This document shows, piece after piece, positions 6,347 through 15,469 of a stretch of DNA of 64,000 nt. Source of the DNA: Casp-actino8 sp001510455 (GTDB lineage Bacteria > Actinomycetota > Acidimicrobiia > Acidimicrobiales > Ilumatobacteraceae); NCBI GenBank assembly GCA_027592035.1, contig JAQCIK010000003.1:62001-126000 (forward strand), read 5' to 3'. The notes beneath the pieces were generated by a model. The model had not been told where the DNA came from and made no database searches. It saw only the letters and a program-made list of their open reading frames with translations. Position numbers and translations under genes: made by a program. Every line of letters starts with the position of its first letter. Within the stretch, counting starts at the first letter, position 1.

Positions 6347-8911
6347 TCAGGAGGTGGAATCGACGGCCAACTGCACCGACACCGATGGGGTCGACACCGA
6401 GTCGTCGGTGATCGTCTCCCATGACTCGACGCTTCCGGCGTCGGCGAGTTCGGCGCGACCGAGTTCGATCGCCGCGCAGTGAGCGGCCGATGCACGAACG
6501 GTGGCGAGAGACACCGGAGTCTTCTGCGACGTCTTCGCTTCGGTCTTCGATCGGCGGATCTGCGCCAACACCTCACCGACGGGATCGAGCATGGATGCGT
6601 CACCCGTGGAGGGGTACTCCTCGGCCTTCGGCCACGACGCCGTGTGCACCGATCCCGGTTGCCACCAGCGCCACACCGACTCGGTCGCGAAGGGAATGAA
6701 CGGTGCGAGAAGTCGCTGAAGGGCCGAGAGAGCGAGACGCAGTGACACCTGCGCCGAAGCCGCACCCTCGTCGCCGTGCACGCCGTACGCACGACCCTTC
6801 ACCAGTTCGACGTAGTCGTCGCAGAACCACCAGAACGTGGCTTCGGTGCGCTCGAGAGCGCGGGCGTAATCGTATTCGTCGAAGGCTCGAGTCGCTTCGT
6901 CGACGGTGTGAGCGATGCGGGCGAGCATGGCGAGATCGAGAGGTGAGGTGGGTGTCGCACCACCGGGCGGCTCGCCGAAGCCGAGGACGAACTTCGAGGC
7001 GTTGAGAAGTTTGGTGGCCAGCTTTCGGCCCACCTTCATCTGTTCTTCGCTGAAGGCGGTGTCGATACCCGGACGAGCCGAGGCGGCCCAATAGCGAACG
7101 GCGTCGGATCCGAACTTGTCGAACAGGTCGAGTGGGGTGACGACGTTGCCCTTCGACTTCGACATCTTCTTGCGGTCGGGGTCGAGGATCCAACCCGACA
7201 ACGCAGTGTTCGTCCATGGAAGCGAGTCGTGTTCGAAGTGCGCGCGCACGACGGTGCTGAAGAGCCACGTGCGGATGATGTCGTGGGCCTGCGGTCGCAG
7301 ATCCATGGGGAAGAGTCGGGCGAAGAGGTCGGGGTCCTCTTCCCATTGACCGGCGATCTGCGGTGACAGTGACGAGGTCGCCCAGGTGTCCATCACGTCG
7401 GGATCGCCCGTGAAACCGTTCGGTTGATCGCGTTGATCGGCCGAGTGACCGGGTGGCACGTCGGTCGACGGGTCGATCGGGAGAATCGTCTCGTCGGGAA
7501 CGATCGGATGGTCGTGATCGATCTCGCCGTTGGCATCGAGTGGATACCAGACCGGGATCGGCACACCGAAGTAGCGCTGTCGGCTGATGAGCCAGTCGCC
7601 GTTCAGACCCTCGACCCAATTGGAATAGCGGTGTCGCATGTGATCGGGATGCCACGTGAGACTCTCGCCGCGAGCCAGAAGGTCGCGACGTAACTCGTCA
7701 CCACGGCCGCCGTTTCGGATGTACCACTGACGGCTGGTCACGATCTCGAGCGGACGATCACCCTTCTCGAAGAACTTCACGGGGTGAGTGATCGGGCGCG
7801 GATCGCCGATCATCGCGCCCGATTCGCGCAGCATCTCGACGACCTTGTTCTGGGCCTGATTCACGTACAGCCCGGCGATGTGTTCGAAAGCCGCGATCCC
7901 AGCGGCCGAGTCGAGACCGTTCGGTGGTGTGGCGACGATACGACCGTCTCGACCGATGATGGCCCGAGTGGGGAGATTCAGTTCGCGCCACCACGTGACG
8001 TCGGTGGTGTCGCCGAACGTACAGATCATGGCGATACCCGTGCCCTTGTCGGGTTGGGCGAGCGGATGGGCGACCACTGGAACCTCGACGCCGTACAACG
8101 GAGTGTGCACGGTGGTGCCGAAGAGCGGCTGATAGCGCTCGTCGTCGGGGTGGGCGACGAGGGCCACGCAGGCGGCGATCAACACCGGACGGGTGGTGTC
8201 GATGACGACGTCGCCCGAGCCGTCGGTGCGCGCGAAGCGCACCTGGTGATAGGCGCCGGGCCGTTCACGATCTTCGAGCTCGGCCTGAGCGACCGCAGTC
8301 TTGAAGTCGACGTCCCACAACGTGGGGGCCTCTTGGGTGTAAGCCTCGCCGCGAGCGAGATTGCGCAGGAAGGCTCGTTGACTCACCCGACGACTGCGCT
8401 CGTCGATGGTGGCGTAGAGGTAGGTCCAGTCGACCGAGAGTCCGAGACGGCGGAAGAGATCTTCGAAAATCTTCTCGTCCTGGTGGGTGAGCTCCTCGCA
8501 GAGCTCGATGAAGTTGGGGCGTGAGATCGAGACCGCTTGATGATCCTTCGGAGGGTCACCGCGGAACGGAGGCTGGAAATCCGGTTGATACGGCACCGAC
8601 GGGTCGCAACGAACGCCGAAGTAGTTCTGCACACGGCGCTCGGTGGGCAGCCCGTTGTCGTCCCAGCCCATCGGATAGAACACCGACTTGCCGCGCATAC
8701 GTTGATGGCGCGCAATGGTGTCGGTGTGGGTGTACGAGAAGACGTGACCCATGTGGAGCGAACCCGACACCGTGGGCGGGGGAGTGTCGATCGCGTACAC
8801 CTGCTCGCGGGTGGCCGAACGGTCGAATCGATAGACGCCCTCGGATTCCCAGGTCTCGATCCAGAGTTCCTCGATTCCGTCGAGGCTGGGCTTCTCGGGG
8901 ATCTCTGCCAT
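6347..8911 (-). CDS. valS: Valyl-tRNA synthetase
   Basis: An 854-residue class I synthetase charging tRNA-Val. It has the signature HMGH (53-56), KMSKS near residue 580, the CP1 editing domain in between and the anticodon-binding helical domain (EQMKVGRKLATKL) after KMSKS. The protein is the shorter form without the long C-terminal coiled coil seen in E. coli ValS. The ATG at 8911 gives MAEIPEKPSLDGIEELW; upstream codons in the same frame overlap cysS and are not credible. It is divergent from cysS by 36 nt. Confidence 0.95.
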   Translation of the reverse strand: MAEIPEKPSLDGIEELWIETWESEGVYRFDRSATREQVYAIDTPPPTVSGSLHMGHVFSYTHTDTIARHQRMRGKSVFYPMGWDDNGLPTERRVQNYFGVRCDPSVPYQPDFQPPFRGDPPKDHQAVSISRPNFIELCEELTHQDEKIFEDLFRRLGLSVDWTYLYATIDERSRRVSQRAFLRNLARGEAYTQEAPTLWDVDFKTAVAQAELEDRERPGAYHQVRFARTDGSGDVVIDTTRPVLIAACVALVAHPDDERYQPLFGTTVHTPLYGVEVPVVAHPLAQPDKGTGIAMICTFGDTTDVTWWRELNLPTRAIIGRDGRIVATPPNGLDSAAGIAAFEHIAGLYVNQAQNKVVEMLRESGAMIGDPRPITHPVKFFEKGDRPLEIVTSRQWYIRNGGRGDELRRDLLARGESLTWHPDHMRHRYSNWVEGLNGDWLISRQRYFGVPIPVWYPLDANGEIDHDHPIVPDETILPIDPSTDVPPGHSADQRDQPNGFTGDPDVMDTWATSSLSPQIAGQWEEDPDLFARLFPMDLRPQAHDIIRTWLFSTVVRAHFEHDSLPWTNTALSGWILDPDRKKMSKSKGNVVTPLDLFDKFGSDAVRYWAASARPGIDTAFSEEQMKVGRKLATKLLNASKFVLGFGEPPGGATPTSPLDLAMLARIAHTVDEATRAFDEYDYARALERTEATFWWFCDDYVELVKGRAYGVHGDEGAASAQVSLRLALSALQRLLAPFIPFATESVWRWWQPGSVHTASWPKAEEYPSTGDASMLDPVGEVLAQIRRSKTEAKTSQKTPVSLATVRASAAHCAAIELGRAELADAGSVESWETITDDSVSTPSVSVQLAVDSTS

Positions 8912-8947
8912 GGGTCGCCAGGCTAGGCGAGCGTAGGCTGGACACCT

Positions 8948-10303
8948 ATGTTCCGGCTCTACGACAGTGCGACTTCGGAGGTCCGCGAACTGCGTCTGCG
9001 CACACCCGGTCGGGTCGGGATCTACCTGTGCGGTCCCACCGTCTATGGACCCCCGCATCTCGGACACGGTCGCGCCACTCTGGTGTACGACATCCTTCGT
9101 CGTTACCTCGAGTGGTCGGGGCTCGAAGTTCGGCTCGTGTCGAACATCACCGACATCGACGACAAGATCATCGATCGCGCCAACCGCGAGGGTCGTCCGT
9201 GGCAGGAGATCACCCACAAGTGCGAAGACGTGTGGTTCCGCGCCATGGAAAAGCTCAATGTGGCTCGCCCCACCGACGTTCCGCACGCCACCGAATACGT
9301 CGATCAGATGGTCGACATGATCTCCACACTCGTCGCGAACGATCGGGCCTACGTGACCGGAGACGGTGTGTATCTCTCGGTCGAGGGGATCGATCGCTAC
9401 GGCCTCCTCGCTCATCAGAGTCTCGACGACATGCTGTCGGGAGGCGGCGAGCGTGAGGTGTTCGGAGCCGACAACAAACGGCATCCGGCCGACTTCGCCC
9501 TGTGGAAGTTCTCCAAGCCCGGTGAACCGTCGTGGCCCTCACCGTGGGGTGATGGCCGACCCGGCTGGCACAGCGAATGTGTGGTCATGAGCCTCGAGTT
9601 ATTGGGTGAGGGTTTCGACCTGCACTGCGGCGGAATGGATCTCAAGTTCCCTCATCACGAGAACGAGCGGGCCCAGGCGGTGGCTCTCGGCAAGGACTTC
9701 GCCAACCACTGGATGCACAACGGTTTCGTGGTCGATGCCGAGGGCGAGAAGATGTCGAAGAGTCTCGGCAACGTGGCCAATCTGCTCGATCTCATGGAGC
9801 ACTACGACCCCCGGGCGTATCGCATGGTGCTGCTCCAGACCCATTACCGAAGCCCGGTGCGGGTGGGGGCCGACAACATCGACGCCGCGGTGAGTGCCCT
9901 CGCCGGACTCGACGCGTTCGCCGCGCGAGCCGCGTCACTCGCCGATGCACCCGCCGACGACGAGGTGATGGCGTCGTTCCGTGAGCGGATGGACGACGAC
10001 CTCGACACCCCGGCCGCAACCGCTCTGCTCTTCGACACGGTTCGACGGGCGAACGCCGCGATCGACGCTGGGTCCTCGGAGGCTCCGGCACTGGCAGCCG
10101 CGGTTCACGAGATCTGTCGGGCGTTCGGACTGGTCCTGAAGGGTGCGGCTGACGTTCCCGAGGAGGTGGCTGCCAAGGCGGCCGCTCTCGATGCGGCGCG
10201 GACCGCCAAGGATTTCGCTACTGCTGATGCACTGCGAGCCGAACTGCAGGCCGACGGGTGGATCGTCGAGACCACCAAAGCCGGCACCACCGTCCGCCGC
10301 TGA
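8948..10303 (+). CDS. cysS: Cysteinyl-tRNA synthetase
   Basis: A 451-residue class I synthetase. HLGH lies at 37-40 and KMSKS at 268-272; zinc ligands Cys28, Cys211, His236 and Glu240 are in place. The C-terminal region (KDFATADALRAEL) is the CysS-type anticodon domain, which separates it from the shorter mycothiol ligase MshC. It starts at ATG 8948, divergent from valS, so the two synthetase promoters share a 36-nt interval. Confidence 0.94.
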   Translation: MFRLYDSATSEVRELRLRTPGRVGIYLCGPTVYGPPHLGHGRATLVYDILRRYLEWSGLEVRLVSNITDIDDKIIDRANREGRPWQEITHKCEDVWFRAMEKLNVARPTDVPHATEYVDQMVDMISTLVANDRAYVTGDGVYLSVEGIDRYGLLAHQSLDDMLSGGGEREVFGADNKRHPADFALWKFSKPGEPSWPSPWGDGRPGWHSECVVMSLELLGEGFDLHCGGMDLKFPHHENERAQAVALGKDFANHWMHNGFVVDAEGEKMSKSLGNVANLLDLMEHYDPRAYRMVLLQTHYRSPVRVGADNIDAAVSALAGLDAFAARAASLADAPADDEVMASFRERMDDDLDTPAATALLFDTVRRANAAIDAGSSEAPALAAAVHEICRAFGLVLKGAADVPEEVAAKAAALDAARTAKDFATADALRAELQADGWIVETTKAGTTVRR

Positions 10304-10317
10304 GTGTTTGGCGGGGT

Positions 10318-10722
10318 TCAGACGTAGTCGGTGCGGTTGCGCACCGTCGAGAACACGGTGTCCAGCGCCGCGAAGACGGGCGTCGATTCCTGCAATTTCG
10401 ATTGATCGCCGAAGAGTCGGATGCGACCGGTGATGAAAGCCTGCTGAGCGTTCAACTTCTCGGTGGCCACGGCGACTGCGGTTTCCCATTCCTGTTCGAA
10501 ACGAACGTGCTCGGGGTCGGCCGCACCGGGCCCGAAAGCGGCGCGTCCGTCGCCGACCTGCAAGTGGTAGACGACCTTGCCTTCGGGCCCACCGTCGACG
10601 ACCTGGGTGATACCGACCTCGTGGGAGCCGGCGAGTTCGGAGAGCGCGGCGCTCGCTGCGACCTCGGCCGACAAGGCGTCGATCCATTCGAGGCTGAGGT
10701 AACGGACTCGGGGTTCGTTCAC
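10318..10722 (-). CDS. SCP2-like sterol-carrier domain protein
   Basis: A 134-residue protein resembling a single SCP2 lipid-binding fold: the segments VVYHLQVGDG and LNAQQAFITGRIRLFGD match the family pattern of a beta-sheet followed by the GxxxxxG(D) ligand-tunnel helix. Stand-alone SCP2 proteins bind hydrophobic molecules such as sterols or fatty acyl chains. It converges with cysS, and its start is only 14 nt from the divergent gene at 10737. Confidence 0.7.
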   Translation of the reverse strand: MNEPRVRYLSLEWIDALSAEVAASAALSELAGSHEVGITQVVDGGPEGKVVYHLQVGDGRAAFGPGAADPEHVRFEQEWETAVAVATEKLNAQQAFITGRIRLFGDQSKLQESTPVFAALDTVFSTVRNRTDYV

Positions 10723-10736
10723 GCTTCTAGTCTGCC

Positions 10737-11417
10737 GTGATCACCTCTGACTCCACGATTTCCCAGCCGCCCGACGGTCTGACTCGTCGCGACGATCGTG
10801 CCCACACCGACGCCGCGGTGGAGGAGTGGACGTTCTCGTGGTGGTCGAGCGATGCATCGACGGCCGGCTTCGCGATGTACCGATTGTTCGGTCGACGGCG
10901 AGCCTGGTACTGCTGGGGTCTCAGTCGAGTCGGCCAGCCGTTCGTTCAAGTGGTGGAGAGTGATCTGTCGGTTCGACGCGATCCGATGATCGCCAAGGCC
11001 GAGGCCTTCTGGGCCGAGTTCACGTGTGAGTCACCCTTCGAACAGTGGACCCTCGGCAACGAGATGCACGCAGTTGCTCTCAGCGATCCGAGCGATGCTC
11101 TCGGTCGGGCCTACGGCGACACCGTACCGATGGCCAGTGATCTCGAGTGGTACGCCACCGAGAGAGCGATCGCCGTGCCGTGCGGTTATGCGCAGACGGG
11201 TGTGATCGTCGGTGACATCGAGACGGAGAGGGGAGTGGTCACGGTTCCCGAGATGCGGTCGGTACGCACCCATCGGTGGACCACCGACGGTGACCTCCCG
11301 TCGCTCTTCGATGGCGGCGCCGTCGCCCATCTCGGTCGACGCGTCGCGTTCCGGTTCGACGACGACTCGCGCCTCGACCTCGTTCTCACGCCGGACGGGT
11401 GGTCGACGCGTCGTTAG
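10737..11417 (+). CDS. Conserved-looking protein of unknown function, Trp/Tyr-rich
   Basis: A 226-residue protein without signal peptide or membrane helix. It is rich in aromatic residues (EEWTFSWWSSDAS, AWYCWGLSRVGQPFV) and contains alternating beta-strand-like stretches, which is compatible with a lipocalin-type (AttH/hydroxysteroid-lipocalin-like) barrel, but I do not recognise a catalytic motif. The GTG at 10737 is the only upstream start. It is divergent from the SCP2 gene, and its stop overlaps the convergent beta-propeller gene by 4 nt. Confidence 0.6.
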   Translation: MITSDSTISQPPDGLTRRDDRAHTDAAVEEWTFSWWSSDASTAGFAMYRLFGRRRAWYCWGLSRVGQPFVQVVESDLSVRRDPMIAKAEAFWAEFTCESPFEQWTLGNEMHAVALSDPSDALGRAYGDTVPMASDLEWYATERAIAVPCGYAQTGVIVGDIETERGVVTVPEMRSVRTHRWTTDGDLPSLFDGGAVAHLGRRVAFRFDDDSRLDLVLTPDGWSTRR

Positions 11418-12595
11418 CGGCGCAGAGTCATCGTTGTCGCGGCCGTGCGTCCTGAGACCGATCCGTTGGTCGGGATCACACTGAACGTCGTTGTCGATCC
11501 GGGCACGAGACCGGTCAGTTCGCAGAGGGCCAGATCGAAGAAGTAGCCCTTCTGCGTGCAGGTGACACGACGTCCGTCGACGAACACCGAGAAGTCGGTG
11601 GTGCCGGCCGGTCGGGTGAAGAGGATCCATGCGGTGGTGCAAGGTCCGCAGAAGAAGTTGGCGAAGATGAACAGATCCTTCACGTCCTTGGGACGGGCCA
11701 ATGCGGTGGTCGATCGGCAAGCGGTGTCGATGCCCCATGAGGCGTTCACCGATCCGAGAGGCAAGGATCCGATCACCGTTCGGGTTGCGGTGTCGATGAT
11801 CGACATCGAGTCTTCCCAGTAGTTGTTCACGTATGCGCGTTTGCCCTCGTCGTCGATCGTGACGTCGTATGCGCCGTCCCCGACCGCGATGGTCGTCGAA
11901 GCGAGAGACTGAACGTCGACGACCGACACGGTGTGGGCGTCTTGGTTCACCACGTACACCGCCGAACCATTCGGCAGGATTGCGAGCCCGCGCGGTGCAT
12001 CACCGACGGCAACGGTATCGACGCGAAGATCTGCGGTACTGATTCGTGAAATCTTGTCGATCGTGTGGTGGGACACGAAGAGGTAACGACCGTCGGGAGT
12101 GATCGCACTCGACTCCGCGCTGTCGGGAATCGCCACGGTCCGGCGAGTGTTCGAGACGAGGTCGACCACCTCCATCTCGTCGTCGTAGGTGAGCAATGCG
12201 TAAAGAATCGTTCCGTCCGGTGAGAGTTCGACAGCAAACGGACTGGAGTCGAGCTCGATGAACCGGCTCTGACGGCGGGTCGCTGTGTCGACCACGTTCA
12301 CTCCGCCAGTCGCTGCGACGTACACGGTTCCGTCGTCGGCCGAAAGTGCCAGATCGATCGGAGCTTCCTCCGTGTCGATCGTGGCCAGCTTCTTCATGTT
12401 CATCACGTCGACGACGAACAACTCTCCGGTGCCGTGGCCGGCGACGTAGGCCGTGCGCCCGTCACTCGACGTGACGACGTCGATCGGAAAGTCTCCCAAC
12501 GTCACCTCGGACGTCGTGCCGTCGGTCGCGATCTTGTAGAGCCCGTTCCAGGAGCCATCGCGCGTGACGAGAACGTCACACGACGGCGTCGACAC
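11414..12595 (-). CDS. Secreted YVTN-type beta-propeller protein (start uncertain, probably further upstream)
   Basis: At least 393 residues forming repeated beta-propeller blades (TAYVAGHGTGELFVVD, GKRAYVNNYWEDSMSIID and similar), then a C-terminal Ig/FN3-like segment from about residue 300. The canonical GTG at 12595 would begin inside the mature protein. The same frame continues upstream to 12694 and encodes a convincing signal peptide (RLRPSVAIALALAASLSSLP, then VSA for cleavage) but contains no ATG, GTG or TTG before a TAA; a CTG lies at 12694. The real start is therefore a rare codon, or a sequencing or frameshift error hides it. The function is unknown; YVTN proteins are usually exported and bind partners. 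Confidence 0.75.
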   Translation of the reverse strand: MSTPSCDVLVTRDGSWNGLYKIATDGTTSEVTLGDFPIDVVTSSDGRTAYVAGHGTGELFVVDVMNMKKLATIDTEEAPIDLALSADDGTVYVAATGGVNVVDTATRRQSRFIELDSSPFAVELSPDGTILYALLTYDDEMEVVDLVSNTRRTVAIPDSAESSAITPDGRYLFVSHHTIDKISRISTADLRVDTVAVGDAPRGLAILPNGSAVYVVNQDAHTVSVVDVQSLASTTIAVGDGAYDVTIDDEGKRAYVNNYWEDSMSIIDTATRTVIGSLPLGSVNASWGIDTACRSTTALARPKDVKDLFIFANFFCGPCTTAWILFTRPAGTTDFSVFVDGRRVTCTQKGYFFDLALCELTGLVPGSTTTFSVIPTNGSVSGRTAATTMTLRR

Positions 12596-12844
12596 CGAGA
12601 GTGGGTTCAGCGACTCGACGGCCGAGACCGGAAGGCTCGACAGGGATGCGGCAAGGGCTAGCGCAATGGCAACCGAAGGGCGGAGGCGAAACAGGTGGAG
12701 AACTTACCCGGTGGAATTCGGGCTCACTTTCGCATCGTCATGATGGTCACGTCTCGATCGTGTGTGAAAGAGATCCGCATCCGAAGGACCTTGATGACAG
12801 CGAGAGTCCACCGACCGGAGTCGAGAACTGCTCAGAAATGAGCG

Positions 12845-12892
12845 TTCTGGTGGCAGATCAGCACGAAACCCGTGACGAATCTGCCACCAGAA
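12845..12892 (-). terminator. Strong hairpin, probable hppA terminator
   Basis: A perfect 14-bp inverted repeat (TTCTGGTGGCAGAT at 12845-12858 with its complement at 12879-12892, 20-nt loop) begins 13 nt after the hppA stop. The following bases on the minus strand (CATTTCTGAGC) are only mildly T-rich, so it may be a strong structure without a classic U-tract. Confidence 0.65.
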
Positions 12893-12905
12893 TCGCCAAA
12901 GAGGA

Positions 12906-15227
12906 TCAGCGCGAGGCGGCGGCCGATGCGGCCTGCGATGCGATGCCCTCGGTCTTGCGACTCGAGAAGGCGATCGAACCGATCAACACCACGAGCGCCG
13001 CGGCCGAGATGAGAAGTCGCGGACCATCGTCGTCCTTCAAGTTGATGATCGCCGGCAACACGAGCAACGACACCAGGTTCATCACCTTGATGAGCGGGTT
13101 GAGAGCCGGACCAGCGGTGTCCTTGAACGGGTCGCCCACGGTGTCGCCGATGACGGCGGCCTTGTGCGCATCGCTGCCCTTGCCACCGTGGTGACCGTCC
13201 TCGATGTATTTCTTCGAGTTGTCCCAGGCGCCACCGGCGTTGCTCAAGTAGTTGGCCATCAACTGACCGACGAGGATCACGGCAGCCAGGAAGGCGCCGA
13301 GCGCCTGCCAACCGATTCCGAATCCGATGATCACCGGAGTGAGGACGGCGAGCAGAGCCGGCGTGGTGAGTTCACGCAACGAGGCCTTGGTGCAGATGTC
13401 GATCACCGGGCCGTAGTCGGGCTGCTTGGTGCCGGCCATGATTCCGCCGTCGGCGAACTGGTTACGCACTTCTTGCACCACCACTCCGGCGGTGCGACCC
13501 ACCGCGCGAATGGCCAGAGCCGAGAAGAGGAACGGCACCGCACCGCCGATCAGGAGACCGATGAACACCTTCGGATCGGCCACGTTGATCTGGAGTTCGA
13601 GCTCCTTGAACACGCCGTCTTTCAGGTTGTCGGCGATCACGCCGAGCTCGGCGCCGGCGATTTCGATGTACGAAGCGAAGAGGGCCACGGCCGCGATCAC
13701 AGCCGAACCGATGGCGAAGCCCTTGGTGACGGCCTTGGTGGTGTTACCCACTGCGTCGAGGCTCACCATGATGCGCTCGGGCTCACCGTGGAACTCACCC
13801 GACATCTCGGCGATACCGGCTGCGTTGTCCGACACCGGGCCGAAGGTGTCTTCGGACACGATCACACCAGTGGTGGCGAGCATTCCCATGCCGCACAGTG
13901 CGACGAGGTAGAGCGAGAACGTGAGGTTGCCGTCGCCGAGAGCGAGAGCGGCACCGATGGCGATCGCGATGGCGACCACTGCATACACCGAGCTCTCGAG
14001 ACCAGCCGACGTACCCGAGAGAACCACGGTGGCCGGACCGGTCTCGGCCGACTCGGCGATTTCCTTCACCGGGGCGTAGTGCGTTCCCGTGTAGTACTCG
14101 GTGAGACGGCTCACGAGCTGCGCGAGCACGAGGCCGATGGCCACGGCACCGAAGCACTTCCAGCCGGCATTCGAGTACTCGTTGCCCACGTAGCCGAGCG
14201 ACACGACGAGCGTGCCGATGAGTGTGAGCACTCCGGCCACGAGGAAGCCACGGTTGATCGGCTTGATCGGGTCGGTCTCGTTGGCGCGGGCCTTCACGGC
14301 GAACACGCCGGCGATGGAGGCGATCACGCCGATCGCGCGAGCGGCGAGCGGGAAGATGAGGCCGAGAGCCGGGTTGGCGCCGATCGAGTTGAACGCCGCC
14401 ACACCGAGAATGATCGAGGCCACGAGGGTGACTTCGTACGACTCGAAGAGGTCGGCGGCCATCCCGGCGCAGTCGCCCACGTTGTCGCCCACGTTGTCGG
14501 CGATGGTGGCGGGGTTGCGCGGATCGTCTTCGGGGATGCCGGCTTCGACTTTGCCGACCAGGTCGGCACCCACGTCAGCGGCCTTGGTGAAGATGCCACC
14601 GCCGACGCGCAGGAAGAGAGCGAGGAGCGATCCGCCGAAGCCGAAGCCGACCAGGATCACCGACGAGGTGTTCTGGAACAGCATGATGATCGCCGTGGCA
14701 CCGAGCAGACCGAGGCCGACCGTGAACATGCCGGCGACACCACCGGTGCGGAAGGCCACGGTGAGGGCTCGGGGCATCGAGCCCGACAGCGCCGCCGCAG
14801 CGGTTCGAACGTTGCCGCGGGTGGCGAGGGTCATGCCGATGTACCCGGTGAAGCCCGAGGCCAGACATCCGAGGACGAAAGCGAGGGTTCGCCAGAGTCC
14901 GGACTGGCCGAACGAGAGGGCCTCTTCGCCCGAGGTCTTGTCGATGGCCGTCGAGGTCACGAAGACGATGATCGCCAGCGGGACGAGGATCACGGCGATC
15001 GTCTTGAACTGGCGCCTCAGGTAGGCGAGGGCGCCTTCCTGGATGGCCTTGGCGATTTCGCGCATCTTCGGCGAACCTTCGTCCTCCGCCATGACCTTCT
15101 TGACGAGGTAGAAACCGACGCCGAGAGCGAGCAGAGCGGCCGCTGCTGACAACCAGAGGACGGCCCACTCACCTCCCTTGAGCGTGAAGTCCTGCCAACC
15201 GCCTTCTGCGGCAATGAGTGAAGTCAC
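12906..15227 (-). CDS. hppA: Membrane-bound proton-pumping pyrophosphatase (K+-independent type)
   Basis: A 773-residue integral membrane pyrophosphatase with about 16 transmembrane helices that couples pyrophosphate hydrolysis to ion pumping. The catalytic loop DVGADLVGKVEAG starts at residue 218, followed by DNVGDNVGDCAGM. Lys498 in GNTTKAVTKG occupies the position that is Ala in K+-dependent enzymes, which predicts a K+-independent H+ pump. The GTG at 15227 is chosen because GAGGAG lies 6 nt upstream and the next 13 residues fit a short lead before the first helix. A strong hairpin follows the stop. Confidence 0.93.
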   Translation of the reverse strand: MTSLIAAEGGWQDFTLKGGEWAVLWLSAAAALLALGVGFYLVKKVMAEDEGSPKMREIAKAIQEGALAYLRRQFKTIAVILVPLAIIVFVTSTAIDKTSGEEALSFGQSGLWRTLAFVLGCLASGFTGYIGMTLATRGNVRTAAAALSGSMPRALTVAFRTGGVAGMFTVGLGLLGATAIIMLFQNTSSVILVGFGFGGSLLALFLRVGGGIFTKAADVGADLVGKVEAGIPEDDPRNPATIADNVGDNVGDCAGMAADLFESYEVTLVASIILGVAAFNSIGANPALGLIFPLAARAIGVIASIAGVFAVKARANETDPIKPINRGFLVAGVLTLIGTLVVSLGYVGNEYSNAGWKCFGAVAIGLVLAQLVSRLTEYYTGTHYAPVKEIAESAETGPATVVLSGTSAGLESSVYAVVAIAIAIGAALALGDGNLTFSLYLVALCGMGMLATTGVIVSEDTFGPVSDNAAGIAEMSGEFHGEPERIMVSLDAVGNTTKAVTKGFAIGSAVIAAVALFASYIEIAGAELGVIADNLKDGVFKELELQINVADPKVFIGLLIGGAVPFLFSALAIRAVGRTAGVVVQEVRNQFADGGIMAGTKQPDYGPVIDICTKASLRELTTPALLAVLTPVIIGFGIGWQALGAFLAAVILVGQLMANYLSNAGGAWDNSKKYIEDGHHGGKGSDAHKAAVIGDTVGDPFKDTAGPALNPLIKVMNLVSLLVLPAIINLKDDDGPRLLISAAALVVLIGSIAFSSRKTEGIASQAASAAASR

Positions 15228-15250
15228 CAGAAAACTCCTCGAGACAGATG

Positions 15251-15269
15251 GGGCGGCCGGTTGCCGCCC
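15251..15269 (-). promoter_or_regulatory. Hairpin in the hppA 5' leader
   Basis: GGGCGGC and GCCGCCC form perfect 7-bp arms around a 5-nt loop, 23 nt before the hppA start. A TACACT -10-like hexamer lies upstream (15286-15291, minus strand), so the hairpin would be inside the leader RNA. The 242-bp interval 15228-15469 holds this element plus the promoters of hppA and sdhC; I see no gene in it. Confidence 0.4.
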
Positions 15270-15469
15270 GTTCGGGGCTTCCGAGAGTGTAGAGAAAAAG
15301 GGCTCCTCTCGGCACATTTGGGCCGGAGCCGGGCCGGACTCGATCTGCAACCGTTTTCACAGGGCTGGTTTCGGGGTCTTTCCAGGCCCAGGAGTAGCGT
15401 CAATGACGGTTCGCCGAGGGGTGGACCGAGAAGTCGGCCCATCGGCTTCGCCAGAAAGGTGCTCACAGC

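Noticed and set aside
5195..6424. A 409-codon open frame opposite the LCP gene
   Set aside because: It is antisense to a recognisable LCP protein and composition is typical of shadow frames.
8912..9484. N-terminal extension of valS
   Set aside because: The frame is open but lies inside cysS on the other strand; the real ATG at 8911 matches the family N terminus.
13164..15149. A 661-codon open frame on the plus strand opposite hppA
   Set aside because: It is antisense to a clearly conserved gene, its composition (Asp/Glu/His/Arg-rich, low hydrophobicity) mirrors the codon bias of hppA, and it shows no domain.
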